Of a stretch of 64,000 nt of DNA, positions 1-8,816 are shown piece after piece (the stretch's first letter is position 1; the number at the start of each line of letters is the position of its first letter). The notes under the pieces are model-generated. The model was not told the origin of the DNA. It saw only the letters and a list, made by a program, of their open reading frames with translations, and did no database searches. Origin of the DNA: JAJECS01 sp965243625 (GTDB lineage: Bacteria > Chloroflexota > UBA11872); NCBI GenBank assembly GCA_965243625.1, contig CBDEVI010000002.1:3129868-3193867 (forward strand), given 5' to 3'. A program made the translations under genes and the position numbers.

Positions 1-212
1 TGGACTCGATCGACTGGGAGGACCTGCTCGACGAACCGGCGGTCACGGCGGTCGAGTGGTCCGAACGAGCCGGTGAGCGAATGCCCGACGACTGCTTGCT
101 CGTGGCGATCCAGGCGGAGACGACGAACCGGCGTACGTTGACGCTCTCAGCCGGCGGACCTCGCAGTCGGGAACTCCTCGCGGCCGTGGGAGCACGGATG
201 GCGGCGCGATGA
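1..212 (+). CDS. tsaE: tRNA t6A biosynthesis ATPase TsaE, C-terminal fragment
   Basis: The reading frame is open from the window edge (first full codon at base 3) to a TGA at 210-212; the N-terminus, including the P-loop, lies outside the window. The visible part contains 'VTAVEWSER', which matches the conserved TsaE stretch around I/V-E-W-x-E-R, and a short C-terminal tail. TsaE is the ATPase partner of TsaB and TsaD in making N6-threonylcarbamoyladenosine on tRNA. Its stop overlaps the start of tsaB by 4 bp (ATGA), as expected in this operon. Identity rests on the short motif plus context. Confidence 0.82.
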   Translation, partial: DSIDWEDLLDEPAVTAVEWSERAGERMPDDCLLVAIQAETTNRRTLTLSAGGPRSRELLAAVGARMAAR

Positions 213-841
213 CGATGGTACTCGCGATGGACACCACAGGCTCCGCGCCCGCCATGGCGGTGCTGCACGATGGCGAGGTGCTGGCGGCGTGGCAGGGCGA
301 CACCGCGCTGACGCCGCTCAGCAACGGCCTGCGCGCCGTGGGCGAGGGCCGGAATCTGCCCCTGCGGGAATTGCGTGGGCGCCTGGCCGCGGTCGCCGCG
401 GCCATGGGGCCGGGACGCTATGCGCGACTGCGCGCGGGCGTGGCGTTTGCCAAGGGCCTGGCGACTGGACTGGGCGTGCCGTTCGTCGGCGTGCGGTCCG
501 CGGCAGCCGTGGCTCGCGCCGCCAGCGGGCATGCCGGACCGATCGTCATTCCCGCCGGCCGTGGCCGCGTCTATTGCTGGACCGGTGGGCAGGGCGCGCC
601 GCCCACTCCTGCCATTGGCCCGCCCGAGCTTGCGGCGCAGCTTGGAGCAGGCGTCACCGTGGCCGGAGACGTGGACGACGACACGGCGGCGGAAATCCTC
701 GCCTCCGGATTGCGGCTGCGACGCATCCAGCCCGTTGAGGTCGCACATGCCGTCGGCCGCCTGGCGGGCGAGCGCGATCCATCGATTGTTGGCGTGGAAG
801 TGGCACGGCCCATTTACGCCCCAGCCGCCGGCCATGGTTGA
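209..841 (+). CDS. tsaB: tRNA threonylcarbamoyladenosine biosynthesis protein TsaB
   Basis: This 210-residue protein has the TsaB fold signature: an N-terminal actin-like strand 'LAMDTTGSAPAMAV' and the central 'GPGRYARLRAGVAFAKGLA', equivalent to GPGSFTGLRIG in E. coli TsaB. TsaB is a catalytically inactive TsaD paralogue that forms the heterodimer needed for t6A37 synthesis in the cytoplasm. The usual 'FTGLR' is 'YARLR' here, a modest divergence. The ATG overlaps the tsaE stop by 4 bp. The gene sits between tsaE and rimI/tsaD, the common bacterial order. Length is slightly short for the family (about 215-235). Confidence 0.93.
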   Translation: MTMVLAMDTTGSAPAMAVLHDGEVLAAWQGDTALTPLSNGLRAVGEGRNLPLRELRGRLAAVAAAMGPGRYARLRAGVAFAKGLATGLGVPFVGVRSAAAVARAASGHAGPIVIPAGRGRVYCWTGGQGAPPTPAIGPPELAAQLGAGVTVAGDVDDDTAAEILASGLRLRRIQPVEVAHAVGRLAGERDPSIVGVEVARPIYAPAAGHG

Positions 842-1454
842 CGGTCACGCCGGTCCGGAGATCGTGATCGAGCCGATGCAGCTCGACGACCTGCCCCAGG
901 TGCGCCGCATCGAGCGGGCGTCGTTCTCGGTGCCCTGGCCGCGCGACTCCTATCGCCGGGAAATCATGGACAACCAGCGGGCGTGGTATTTCGTGGCCCG
1001 CCTCCCCGGCGTGGAGCCGCCGCCGCCACTTCCGCCGCGACGGTTTCCGTTCAACCTGTGGCCGCGCGCCCCGGCGCCGGGCACCGACATCGTCGCGTTC
1101 GGTGGGATGTGGCTCATGGTCGACGAGTCGCACATCACGACCATCGCCGTGGACCCCGACCATCGCCGGCGCGGGTTCGCCGAGGCGCTGATCATCGAGA
1201 TGGCCAAGCTCAGCCGGCTGCGCGGCGCCACGCGCATCACGCTCGAGGTGCGCATGAGCAATCGAGCGGCGCAAAACCTCTATCGCAAATACGGCTTCGT
1301 GGACCATGGCGTGCGCCCGCGCTACTACAGCGACGACCGGGAAGACGCGTTGATCATGTGGAGCGAACCCATCCACGGGCCGGACTTCCATGCGCGCCTG
1401 ACCCGCAATGAGCGCGATCTCGCCGAGCGCCTCAGCTGGGCGGCGCGCCTGTGA
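834..1454 (+). CDS. rimI: ribosomal-protein-alanine N-acetyltransferase RimI family
   Basis: This 206-residue GNAT protein would N-acetylate the N-terminal alanine of ribosomal protein S18, and RimI is often encoded between tsaB and tsaD. Visible GNAT features are 'FSVPWPRDSY' near the N-terminus, 'ITTIAVDPDHRRRGFAEALI' (motif A, acetyl-CoA pyrophosphate loop) and 'NRAAQNLYRKYGF' (motif B). An insertion rich in Pro and Arg ('PPPPLPPRRFPFNLWPRAP', about residues 62-80) makes it longer than E. coli RimI (148 aa). I chose the ATG at 834, which overlaps tsaB by 8 bp. A longer in-frame ORF starts far inside tsaB and is not credible. Confidence 0.88.
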   Translation: MVDGHAGPEIVIEPMQLDDLPQVRRIERASFSVPWPRDSYRREIMDNQRAWYFVARLPGVEPPPPLPPRRFPFNLWPRAPAPGTDIVAFGGMWLMVDESHITTIAVDPDHRRRGFAEALIIEMAKLSRLRGATRITLEVRMSNRAAQNLYRKYGFVDHGVRPRYYSDDREDALIMWSEPIHGPDFHARLTRNERDLAERLSWAARL

Positions 1455-2512
1455 CGGTTCGCGACGGGCCGCTGATCGCGGCCATCGAGACGTCGTGCGA
1501 CGACACATCCGTGGCGGTGGTGCGGGCGGGACGCGAGGAGTTGGCGCTCACGAGCCAGACCCAAGTCGAGCCGCACGCCGCGATGGGCGGCATCGTGCCG
1601 GAATCGGCCGCTCGCATCCACGTCGAGGCCATCGATGCCGTGTGGAACGCGTGCATGTCCGATGCGGGGATTGACGCAAGCGAGCTCGACGGGCTGGCCG
1701 TCACACAGGGTCCCGGACTCCCCGGCTCATTGCTCGTGGGGCTGGAGTTCGCGCAGGGTCTGGCCGTTGCCCTGGATCGCCCGCTCGTACCCGTCAACCA
1801 TCTGGAAGGCCACTTCGCCTCGCCGTGGCTCAACGACGGTGACCCGCCGGAGTTCCCGCTGATGGCGCTGATCGTGTCCGGCGGTCACACCGAGCTCGTC
1901 TACGGCGCGGCGCCCGGCGAATACCGCGTCATCGGCCGCACGCGCGACGATGCCGCCGGCGAGGCGTTCGACAAGGTGGCGCGGATGCTCGGCCTGTCCT
2001 ATCCGGGCGGTCCGGCCATCCAGCGAGCGGCGGCAGGGCGCGACGGGTCTCCCTTCGAGCTGCCGCGCGCCTGGCTCCCGGGCACCAGCGATTTCAGCTT
2101 TAGCGGGCTCAAGACGGCGGTGCGGCGGTTGGTCCACGACGAGTTGGGACCGGTCGAGGCGGCGCGGATTGGTGCGGCACACGATGGCGCCGCCGGCATC
2201 GACGATCCCGAGTTCGTGGCGGACGTGGCCTATGCCTTCGAGGTTTCCGTGGTTGACGTCCTGGTGGCCAAGACCGTGCGGGCGGCCAGGCAGATGCGCG
2301 CCGCCGCGATCACGCTCACGGGCGGCGTGGCGGCCAATGCGCGGCTGCGCGCGGCCTTGACCGCCGCTGCGCCGGTTCCCGTCCACGTGCCGGCGCTCAA
2401 GCACTGCGTGGACAACGCCAGCATGATCGCGGTCGCCGGAACCTGGCGGCTGGCGCGCGGCGAGGTGGCGACCGACCCCCTCGAACCCGAGCCGGGATTG
2501 GCGCTGGCTTAG
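1451..2512 (+). CDS. tsaD: tRNA N6-threonylcarbamoyladenosine synthase subunit TsaD
   Basis: TsaD transfers the threonylcarbamoyl group from TC-AMP to A37 of ANN-decoding tRNAs. The 353-residue product has the ASKHA-family signature: 'IETSCDDTSVAVV' at the N-terminus, metal-binding HxxxH (His117 and His121 in 'NHLEGH'), 'IVSGGHTELV' around 141-150 and a C-terminal 'HCVDNASMIA'. The GTG start overlaps the rimI stop (GTGA). The gene converges with glgA on the other strand and the two stop codons overlap by 4 bp, so no terminator can sit between them. Confidence 0.96.
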   Translation: MTVRDGPLIAAIETSCDDTSVAVVRAGREELALTSQTQVEPHAAMGGIVPESAARIHVEAIDAVWNACMSDAGIDASELDGLAVTQGPGLPGSLLVGLEFAQGLAVALDRPLVPVNHLEGHFASPWLNDGDPPEFPLMALIVSGGHTELVYGAAPGEYRVIGRTRDDAAGEAFDKVARMLGLSYPGGPAIQRAAAGRDGSPFELPRAWLPGTSDFSFSGLKTAVRRLVHDELGPVEAARIGAAHDGAAGIDDPEFVADVAYAFEVSVVDVLVAKTVRAARQMRAAAITLTGGVAANARLRAALTAAAPVPVHVPALKHCVDNASMIAVAGTWRLARGEVATDPLEPEPGLALA

Positions 2513-3993
2513 GCGACCCGGGCGGCCCGTCGGCTGTCGAGCGCGCGGCTGTACAGATCGAGATAGCCGCGCGCGGCGGCGTCCCATGAGGAATCGCGCG
2601 ACATGCCCTGGTGCATGAGCGCCCGCCAGGCGTCCGGGTAGCGGTAGGTTTCCAGCCCGCGCGCGACGGCCCCAAAGAAGTCGATGGGGTCGTAGCGATG
2701 AAACACGAATCCGGTGCCGTGCTGGCTACGCGCATCGAAGTCCGCCACGGTGTCGGCGAGCCCGCCCGTGGCGCGAACGACCGGCACGTTGCCATAGCGC
2801 ATGGCGATGAGCTGCCCCAAGCCGCAGGGCTCGTGGCGCGACGGCATGAGGAACATGTCCGACCCGCCGTAGATTCGCTGCGCCAGCGGCGGGTCGAAGC
2901 GGAGAGCGACCGCGACGTGATCGGGGTGCCGGCTGGCGGCCTGGGACAGCAGGTCGTGGTGGCGCGGATCGCCGGTGCCGAGCACCACGAGCTGCGCGCC
3001 GCGCTGGACGATGTGCGGCACGATCGGCGCCAGCAAATCTAGCCCCTTGTGGTCGGCCAGCCGCGACACCATGCCGAGCAGGGGCGCATCGGCCTCGACC
3101 GGCAGCCCGAGTTCGCGCTGCAGCGCGGCCTTGTTCCGAGCGCGAGGCGTCGCGTCTCGCACGCTGAAGTTGGCCGCCAGGTGCGGGTCGGTGGCGGGGT
3201 CGAAGGTGACCGTGTCGATGCCGTTGACGATGCCCGCGATTCCGTCCGGGCGCTCACGCAATAGCGCGTCCAGTCCTTCCCCGTAGGACGGCGTCAGGAT
3301 CTGGCGCGCATAGGTGGCGCTGACGGTATTCACGGCGTCGGCATAGTGAATCCCGTGCGCGAGGAAGTTCACCCGCGCCGAAGGTTCGGGATCCGTCGGG
3401 TGTTCCGGAAACTCGCCGTCCGCAAGCCCTGCCGCGTGCAGCAGCTCTTCGCCGAAGTGCCCCTGGTAGGCCAGGTTGTGGATGGTCAGCACCGTCGCGG
3501 GGCCGTTGCCATGCGCCCCATTGGACCGGGCGGCGTGAATCCAGTTGGGGACCAAACCGGAATGCCAGTCGTGGCAGTGGACCACGTCCGGACGCCATCC
3601 CAGCGTGCGCGTAGCCTCCAGCGCGCCGCGCGAGAAGAACACGAACCGATGGCCGTCGTCGGGGTAGCCGTAGAGGTCCGGCCGGTCCGCGAAGTAGTCG
3701 TCGCTGCCGATCAGGTAGAGCGGAAATGGGCTCTCTTCCACCCGCCCGACCTTGCCCTGCTGGACGGCCCCGTTCATCGACACACTCAACGCGGCGCCGT
3801 TCGCGGTGATTGGGTGCACCGCGGGGTCGATCGACCCGTAGTGCGGCAGCGCGACCCGAACGTCGGCGCCCAGGTTGCGGAGAGCCGTCGGCAACGACCC
3901 GACCACGTCGCCCAGGCCGCCGGTCCAGGCGTAGGGCGTGCATTCGGCGGCGAGCATCAGCACCCGCAGCGGGCGCGCGTCGGCTGGACTCAA
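2509..3993 (-). CDS. glgA: glycogen synthase (ADP-glucose, GT5)
   Basis: This protein of about 494 residues adds glucose from ADP-glucose to the growing alpha-1,4-glucan. GT5 features visible are 'TGGLGDVVGSLP' at the N-terminus, 'HCHDWHSGLVP', 'SRLADHKGLDLL' (the donor-binding Arg and Lys), and 'PSRHEPCGLGQL' with the E-x7-E catalytic region followed by 'TGGLADTV'. The lysine that normally precedes TGGL (Lys15 in E. coli) is Trp23 here. The TTG at 3991-3993 overlaps the purH stop (TTGA); the only other nearby start, an ATG 12 codons later, would remove the first beta strand. The gene is last in the purF-purM-purN-purH run. No other glycogen genes are in the window. Confidence 0.9.
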   Translation of the reverse strand: MSPADARPLRVLMLAAECTPYAWTGGLGDVVGSLPTALRNLGADVRVALPHYGSIDPAVHPITANGAALSVSMNGAVQQGKVGRVEESPFPLYLIGSDDYFADRPDLYGYPDDGHRFVFFSRGALEATRTLGWRPDVVHCHDWHSGLVPNWIHAARSNGAHGNGPATVLTIHNLAYQGHFGEELLHAAGLADGEFPEHPTDPEPSARVNFLAHGIHYADAVNTVSATYARQILTPSYGEGLDALLRERPDGIAGIVNGIDTVTFDPATDPHLAANFSVRDATPRARNKAALQRELGLPVEADAPLLGMVSRLADHKGLDLLAPIVPHIVQRGAQLVVLGTGDPRHHDLLSQAASRHPDHVAVALRFDPPLAQRIYGGSDMFLMPSRHEPCGLGQLIAMRYGNVPVVRATGGLADTVADFDARSQHGTGFVFHRYDPIDFFGAVARGLETYRYPDAWRALMHQGMSRDSSWDAAARGYLDLYSRALDSRRAARVA

Positions 3994-5540
3994 TGCTTGA
4001 AGTGCCGTTCGCCGACGAACACCATCACGCCGCCATGAGCGTCGACGGCGGTGACGACGGCGTCGTCCTCGATGGAGCCGGAGGGCGCCGCAATGGCCCG
4101 GACGCCGGCGGCCAGCGCCTCCTCCGGGCCGTCGGTCTTGGGGAAGTAGGCATCGGACACCAGGTAGCTGCCGGCGGCCATGGCTCCCGCGTGCGTGATG
4201 GCGTGGCGCACCGCGTCGACGCGGTTCATCTGGCCGACGCCCACGCCGACGAGCATGCCGTCCTTGACGAGCACCACCGCGTTGGATTTCACGTGGCGAA
4301 TGACCCGCATCCCAAACTGCAACTCCGCAATGTCCGCGTCGGTTGCGGGCACGGCCGACACCGAGCGCATTTCGAGGTCTTCCCCCGGGCTGCGGTCGGG
4401 GTCCTGGACCAGGTAGCCGCGGTCGAGTCCCCACACGTGCGCGGACTCGAAGCGCAGCGAGCGCCGGTCCGGTGGTTCGGACCAGCGGATGATGCGCAGG
4501 TTCTTTCGCCGCCGCAGGCGTCGCAGCGCGTCGTCGGCGTACCCGGGCGCCACGACCACGTGATAGAAGTGGCCCTTCATCATCGCGACGGTCTCGATGT
4601 CGACCTCGCGGTTGAATCCCACGATGCCGCCGAATGCGGACAGCGGATCGCCGGCGTGGGCGCTCGCATAGGCCTCGCGCAGCGAGTCCCGCACCGCCAG
4701 GCCGCACGGATTGGTGTGCTTGACGATGGCGACGGCCGGCCGGTCGTGGTCGTTCGCCGCGGCCCAGGCGGCCTGGAGGTCGAGGATGTTGACGTAGGAG
4801 AGCTCCATGCCGTGCAACTGTTCGATGCCGGCGAGCGCGCCGTGGCCCAGCTCCGGATCGCCCGCGGCGTAGAACGCACCGCGTTGATGAGGGTTCTCGC
4901 CGTAGCGGAGATCCTGGACCTTCTGAAGCGGCACCGTGAGCCGGTGAGGAAAGTCGTTTCCGCCCTCGGCCTGGAAATACCCGGCCACGTGCGCGTCGTA
5001 GAAGGCCGTGAGCGCGAAAGCCTTGGCGGCCAGCTCGCCACGCAGATCCGCGCCGTCCTCTCCGCTTTCGATGGCGGCCAGGACGCGGTCGTAGTCGGCG
5101 GGGTCGGTGACGGTCCAGACTCCGGCGTGATTCTTTGCGGCGGCGCGAATCATGGCCGGCCCGCCGATGTCGATGTTCTCGACCAGCTCCGCATGGTCGT
5201 CCGTACGCGCGAGCGTCGCCGCGAACGGGTAGAGATTCACGGCGACGAGGTCGATGGGCGCCAACCCATGCTCGGCTAGCTGGTCTTGGTCCGATTCAAG
5301 ATCGCGTCTGGCCAGCAGGCCGGCGTGTATCGCCGGGTGCAGCGTCTTCACGCGGCCGTCGAACATCTCCGGCCAGCCGGTCACCTGGTCGATCGACAGC
5401 ACCGGCGCGCCGGCATCCCGCAGCGCCTGGGCGGTGCCCGACGAGGCCACGATCTCCCAGCCGAGGGCATGCAGGCCAGCACCCAGGCGGTCGATGCCGC
5501 GCTTATCGGCGACGGCCAGCAGGGCGCGCGGCGCGCTCAT
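3990..5540 (-). CDS. purH: bifunctional AICAR transformylase / IMP cyclohydrolase
   Basis: PurH (516 residues) performs the last two steps of IMP synthesis. The N-terminal IMP cyclohydrolase (MGS-like) domain starts with 'ALLAVADKRGI' and includes 'MFDGRVKTLHP'. The C-terminal transformylase domain has 'RYGENPHQ', 'KHTNPCGLA', 'AFGGIVGFN', 'SDAYFPKTDG' and the terminal 'VFVGERHFKH'. I chose the ATG at 5538-5540, which overlaps the purN stop by 4 bp (ATGA). An upstream in-frame ATG would add 23 Arg-rich residues absent from the family. It is cotranscribed with purN upstream and glgA downstream. Confidence 0.96.
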   Translation of the reverse strand: MSAPRALLAVADKRGIDRLGAGLHALGWEIVASSGTAQALRDAGAPVLSIDQVTGWPEMFDGRVKTLHPAIHAGLLARRDLESDQDQLAEHGLAPIDLVAVNLYPFAATLARTDDHAELVENIDIGGPAMIRAAAKNHAGVWTVTDPADYDRVLAAIESGEDGADLRGELAAKAFALTAFYDAHVAGYFQAEGGNDFPHRLTVPLQKVQDLRYGENPHQRGAFYAAGDPELGHGALAGIEQLHGMELSYVNILDLQAAWAAANDHDRPAVAIVKHTNPCGLAVRDSLREAYASAHAGDPLSAFGGIVGFNREVDIETVAMMKGHFYHVVVAPGYADDALRRLRRRKNLRIIRWSEPPDRRSLRFESAHVWGLDRGYLVQDPDRSPGEDLEMRSVSAVPATDADIAELQFGMRVIRHVKSNAVVLVKDGMLVGVGVGQMNRVDAVRHAITHAGAMAAGSYLVSDAYFPKTDGPEEALAAGVRAIAAPSGSIEDDAVVTAVDAHGGVMVFVGERHFKH

Positions 5541-6163
5541 GCCGCGGTCACCGGCTGATCGACGCGCGCGACGCCGTCGACCACGCGCACGCGTCCATCG
5601 GCGAACCACTGCAGCACTTCGGGATAGATGCGGTGCTCTTGCTCCAGGATGCGTGCCGAAAGCGTGTCCACCGTGTCGTCAGGATGCACGCACACCGCCG
5701 CCTGCGCCACGATCGGCCCGCTGTCCAGCTCCTCCGTCACCAGGTGGACGGTGCAGCCGGAGAGCTTCACTCCCTCGGCCAGGGCGTCGGCTTGCGGTCT
5801 GGGCGCCATCGTCCCGCCGAACGCCGGGAGCAGCGACGGGTGGATGTTCAGAATCCGGTTGGGGAAGGCTTCCAGGAAAAACGGGCGAAAAATCGCGCTG
5901 AATCCGGCGAGCGCGATGGTGTCGACCCGCGCGTCGTGCAGAACCTTGAGCATGCGCCGCTGCTGCGCGGTGCGAGTCGGGAAGTCTCCACGGACGATGA
6001 GGTGAGCGGGCACGTCGAACTCCCGCGCCACGTCCAGCACGCCGGCCTCCGCCCGGTTACACACCAGCGCCGGCACTTCCGCGCGCAGCCGACCGTCCCG
6101 AACGGCCTCCAAAATCGCGCGGGCGTTGGACCCGCGACCCGAGGCCATGATGCCGAGCCGCAT
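5537..6163 (-). CDS. purN: phosphoribosylglycinamide formyltransferase PurN
   Basis: PurN converts GAR to FGAR using 10-formyltetrahydrofolate. The 208-residue protein has 'MASGRGSNARAIL' at the N-terminus (phosphate-binding loop), 'ALAGFSAIF', the catalytic Asn/His pair in 'NIHPSLLPAFGG', and the catalytic Asp in 'VTEELDSGPI'. The usual LMLAGFMRIL is replaced by 'IALAGFSAIF', within family variation. Its ATG shares one base with the purM stop (TGATG), and its stop overlaps the purH start. Confidence 0.96.
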   Translation of the reverse strand: MRLGIMASGRGSNARAILEAVRDGRLRAEVPALVCNRAEAGVLDVAREFDVPAHLIVRGDFPTRTAQQRRMLKVLHDARVDTIALAGFSAIFRPFFLEAFPNRILNIHPSLLPAFGGTMAPRPQADALAEGVKLSGCTVHLVTEELDSGPIVAQAAVCVHPDDTVDTLSARILEQEHRIYPEVLQWFADGRVRVVDGVARVDQPVTAA

Positions 6164-7182
6164 CACGCGTGGACGAGCTCCACCGCCGCGCCGCTGCGCG
6201 GCGCCACCGCCCCGGCCACGAACGCACCGGGTAGCTCGGCCAGCAGTGTTGCGCCGGCATCGGGCCGGCACACGATGACGACGCCGACGCCCATGTTGAA
6301 GACGCGGTACATCTCCTCGCGGGTGACGTCGGCGGTCTCCTCGATCCACGCATACAGCGGGGGGATCGCCCATGCCGCGGGCGACAGCCGCGCCGCAAGC
6401 CCCTCCGGCAACACGCGCGGCAGGTTGTCGATGAGCCCGCCGCCGGTGATGTGGGCGGCCGCGTGCACGCCGGGAACCTGGAAGGCCCGGAGCAGCGCGG
6501 CCACATAGGACTCGTGGGTCGTGAGCGCAGCCTCGATGACGGTGGTGTCGCCGAGCGGCGCCGTCGGAGTCCCGCGCTCCAGCGCGCGCCGGACCAGGCT
6601 GTAGCCGTTGGTATGCGGACCTGCCGCCGGCAGCCCCACGCAGACGTCGCCCGCGCGAATATTGTCGGGATCTGCAAGGTCGGCCTGCTCGGCGACGCCG
6701 ATGACGGTGCCGGCGAGGTCGTAGGCCCCGGACCGATAGGTGTCGGGCAACTGCGCCGACTCACCGCCGATGAGCGTCACGCCCTCGGCGCGGCAGGCCT
6801 CGGCGATGCCGCGCACCAAACGCGTCACCACGTCGCGCTCGAGATGCGCCGCCGCCACGTAGTCCAGAAACGCCAACGGCCGCACGTTCTGCACGGCCAG
6901 GTCGTTCATGCAGTGGCGCACGATGTCGCCGCCGGCGAGCTCCGGACGATCCCAATCCAACGCGAGCAGGAGCTTGGTGCCCAATGAGTCCGTGCTCGCC
7001 AGCAGCACCGGGTCGCTCAGATCCGCAGGCAGCCGTAGACCGCCGGCGAAGGCGCCAAATCCCGGCAACGACGCATCGTCCGACGTGCTGGCCACGGCGT
7101 TCCGTAGCGCCGCCTTCAGCGAGTCGTTGTGGTCGAGGTCGACGCCGGCGTCCGCATAGGCCGAGCGCGGCGCCGTGCTCAT
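6163..7182 (-). CDS. purM: phosphoribosylformylglycinamidine cyclo-ligase (AIR synthetase)
   Basis: PurM (339 residues) closes the imidazole ring, converting FGAM to AIR with ATP. Family features are 'YADAGVDLDHND' at the start, 'DSLGTKLLLA' (usually DGVGTKL), 'HCMNDLAVQNVRPLAFLDY' and the phosphate-binding 'LIGGESAQLPD'. Both ends overlap neighbours: its ATG with the purF stop (ATGA) and its stop with the purN start, which points to translational coupling across purF-purM-purN-purH. Confidence 0.96.
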   Translation of the reverse strand: MSTAPRSAYADAGVDLDHNDSLKAALRNAVASTSDDASLPGFGAFAGGLRLPADLSDPVLLASTDSLGTKLLLALDWDRPELAGGDIVRHCMNDLAVQNVRPLAFLDYVAAAHLERDVVTRLVRGIAEACRAEGVTLIGGESAQLPDTYRSGAYDLAGTVIGVAEQADLADPDNIRAGDVCVGLPAAGPHTNGYSLVRRALERGTPTAPLGDTTVIEAALTTHESYVAALLRAFQVPGVHAAAHITGGGLIDNLPRVLPEGLAARLSPAAWAIPPLYAWIEETADVTREEMYRVFNMGVGVVIVCRPDAGATLLAELPGAFVAGAVAPRSGAAVELVHA

Positions 7183-8672
7183 GCGCCGTTCTCGGCGGGA
7201 TCGGCCTCGGATTCCTCGAGCGGAAACATCGCGGCCTGGCGCGGAAACACCGGCGCGGTCTGGAGCTCGGTTGGCCGCTCGAGCTCGAACTTGTCGAAGG
7301 CCAGCTGCACGTCAATGGGGTAGTCGCGGGTAAAGCATCCCAGGCACAACTCGCCGTGCGCCTGGCGGGTGGCGGCCACCAGGTTCGGGATGCTGAGGTA
7401 GTCAAGGCTGTCGGCGCCGATGGCCTGGCAGACGTCCGCCACGGGCCGCTCGTGCGCGATCAGCTCGTCGGGGTCGGGAATGTCGATGCCGAGGAAGCAG
7501 GGCCAGCGGATCGGCGGGGCGGTGATGCGGACGTGAACCTCGCTCGCGCCGCCTCGGTCACGCAGGAGGTCCACCAGCTGGTGCTGCGACGTGCCGCGCA
7601 CGATGCTGTCGTCGACCATGACCACACGCTTGCCCCGCGTGACGCTCGGCAGCGCGTTGTACTTGAGACGCACCCAGAGCTTGCGCAGCTCGGTGGAGGG
7701 CTCGATGAACGTGCGACCGATGTAGCGATTGCGCAGGAAGCCGTCGGCATAGGGCAGGCCGCTGGCCTCGGCGTAGCCAGTGGCGGCGGCGATGGCCGAA
7801 TCCGGTACGCCCACCACCAAGTCCGCGTCCACCGGATTCTGCAGCGCGAGCCGGCGTCCCATGTCGCGGCGAACCGAATGGACCAATTCGCCCCTGAGGG
7901 ACGAGTCGGGCCGCGTGAAATAGATGTACTCGAAGGCGCAGAGGGCGTGACGGTGCGGCGGCGTGGCGTGCTGGGACTTCAGGCCGTTGGCGCCGATGGC
8001 CAGGACCTCGCCCGGCTCGATTTCCCGTTCGAATTGGGCGCCCACCGCGTCCAAGGCGCACGTTTCCGAGGTGACGATCCAGGCGCCGTCGATGGAGCCG
8101 AGACACAGCGGGCGGTTGCCCATGGAGTCACGCGCGACGATGATCTCGGTCGGGGTGGCCACCGCCAGGCAGAACGAGCCCTGCAGCCGCGGCACCGTGT
8201 GGCACACCCGCTCGAACACGCTGGAGCCGGGCGCGCCGGCAATCGCCTGGGCGATGACGGCGGTATCGGACGTGGCCGTGGTGTGATAGCCGGCTTCGCC
8301 ATTCGAGTCCCGCAGGTGCAGGGCGTTAACGATGTTGCCGTTGTGGGCCACGGAGATCGGCCCCAGGTCGGTCGCTTGCAGCACGGGCTGGATGTTTTGC
8401 GTCGTGTTCGAGCCGCTGGTGGAGTAGCGGCAGTGCCCAATCGCGAGATGTCCGTGGGCTTCCGCCAGGATGTCGCCGCGGAATACCTGCGAGACCAGTC
8501 CCTCGTCCTTGACGGTGTAGAGGTCCTCGCCGTTCCCCAGCGTGATGCCCGCGCCTTCCTGCCCCCGGTGCTGGACGGCATAAAGCCCCACGTAGGCAAG
8601 GGCGGCGACGTCCGCATCGGGACCATAGACCGCCACGACGCCGCAGGCTTCGCGCAGGTTCGGCAGGCCCAA
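7179..8672 (-). CDS. purF: amidophosphoribosyltransferase (glutamine PRPP amidotransferase)
   Basis: PurF commits PRPP to purine synthesis by forming phosphoribosylamine. The 497-residue protein has the N-terminal nucleophile domain with catalytic Cys at residue 10 ('EACGVVAVYG'), so a propeptide of about nine residues must be removed. 'GLYAVQHRGQEGAG', a PRPP-binding loop 'VVMVDDSIVRGTS' and the C-terminal 'CLGCFTRDYP', as in [4Fe-4S]-containing PurF, also match. The only plausible start is a TTG at 8670-8672; no ATG, GTG or good ribosome site is present upstream in frame, so the exact N-terminus is uncertain. A 144-bp gap separates it from purL. Confidence 0.94.
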   Translation of the reverse strand: MGLPNLREACGVVAVYGPDADVAALAYVGLYAVQHRGQEGAGITLGNGEDLYTVKDEGLVSQVFRGDILAEAHGHLAIGHCRYSTSGSNTTQNIQPVLQATDLGPISVAHNGNIVNALHLRDSNGEAGYHTTATSDTAVIAQAIAGAPGSSVFERVCHTVPRLQGSFCLAVATPTEIIVARDSMGNRPLCLGSIDGAWIVTSETCALDAVGAQFEREIEPGEVLAIGANGLKSQHATPPHRHALCAFEYIYFTRPDSSLRGELVHSVRRDMGRRLALQNPVDADLVVGVPDSAIAAATGYAEASGLPYADGFLRNRYIGRTFIEPSTELRKLWVRLKYNALPSVTRGKRVVMVDDSIVRGTSQHQLVDLLRDRGGASEVHVRITAPPIRWPCFLGIDIPDPDELIAHERPVADVCQAIGADSLDYLSIPNLVAATRQAHGELCLGCFTRDYPIDVQLAFDKFELERPTELQTAPVFPRQAAMFPLEESEADPAENGA

Positions 8673-8816
8673 AGGGGCGGCCGGCTCGTAGATCGGGAGA
8701 GGGTGCGATGGGACCCGGAACCTTGCCGGCGCCGGTGCGTTGGACGGCGTCGGCCCGCGTGGACTGGAGCGCGTGAATGCCAGCGGGGCTACCCCGGAGT
8801 GCCTCCCTGCCGCATC

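Noticed and set aside
3994..4707. N-terminal extension of the glgA frame upstream of the TTG
   Set aside because: It lies wholly inside purH in another frame and is Arg/Gly-rich without GT5 similarity.
3810..5279. 489-codon open frame on the + strand
   Set aside because: It is antisense to glgA and purH, both clearly coding.
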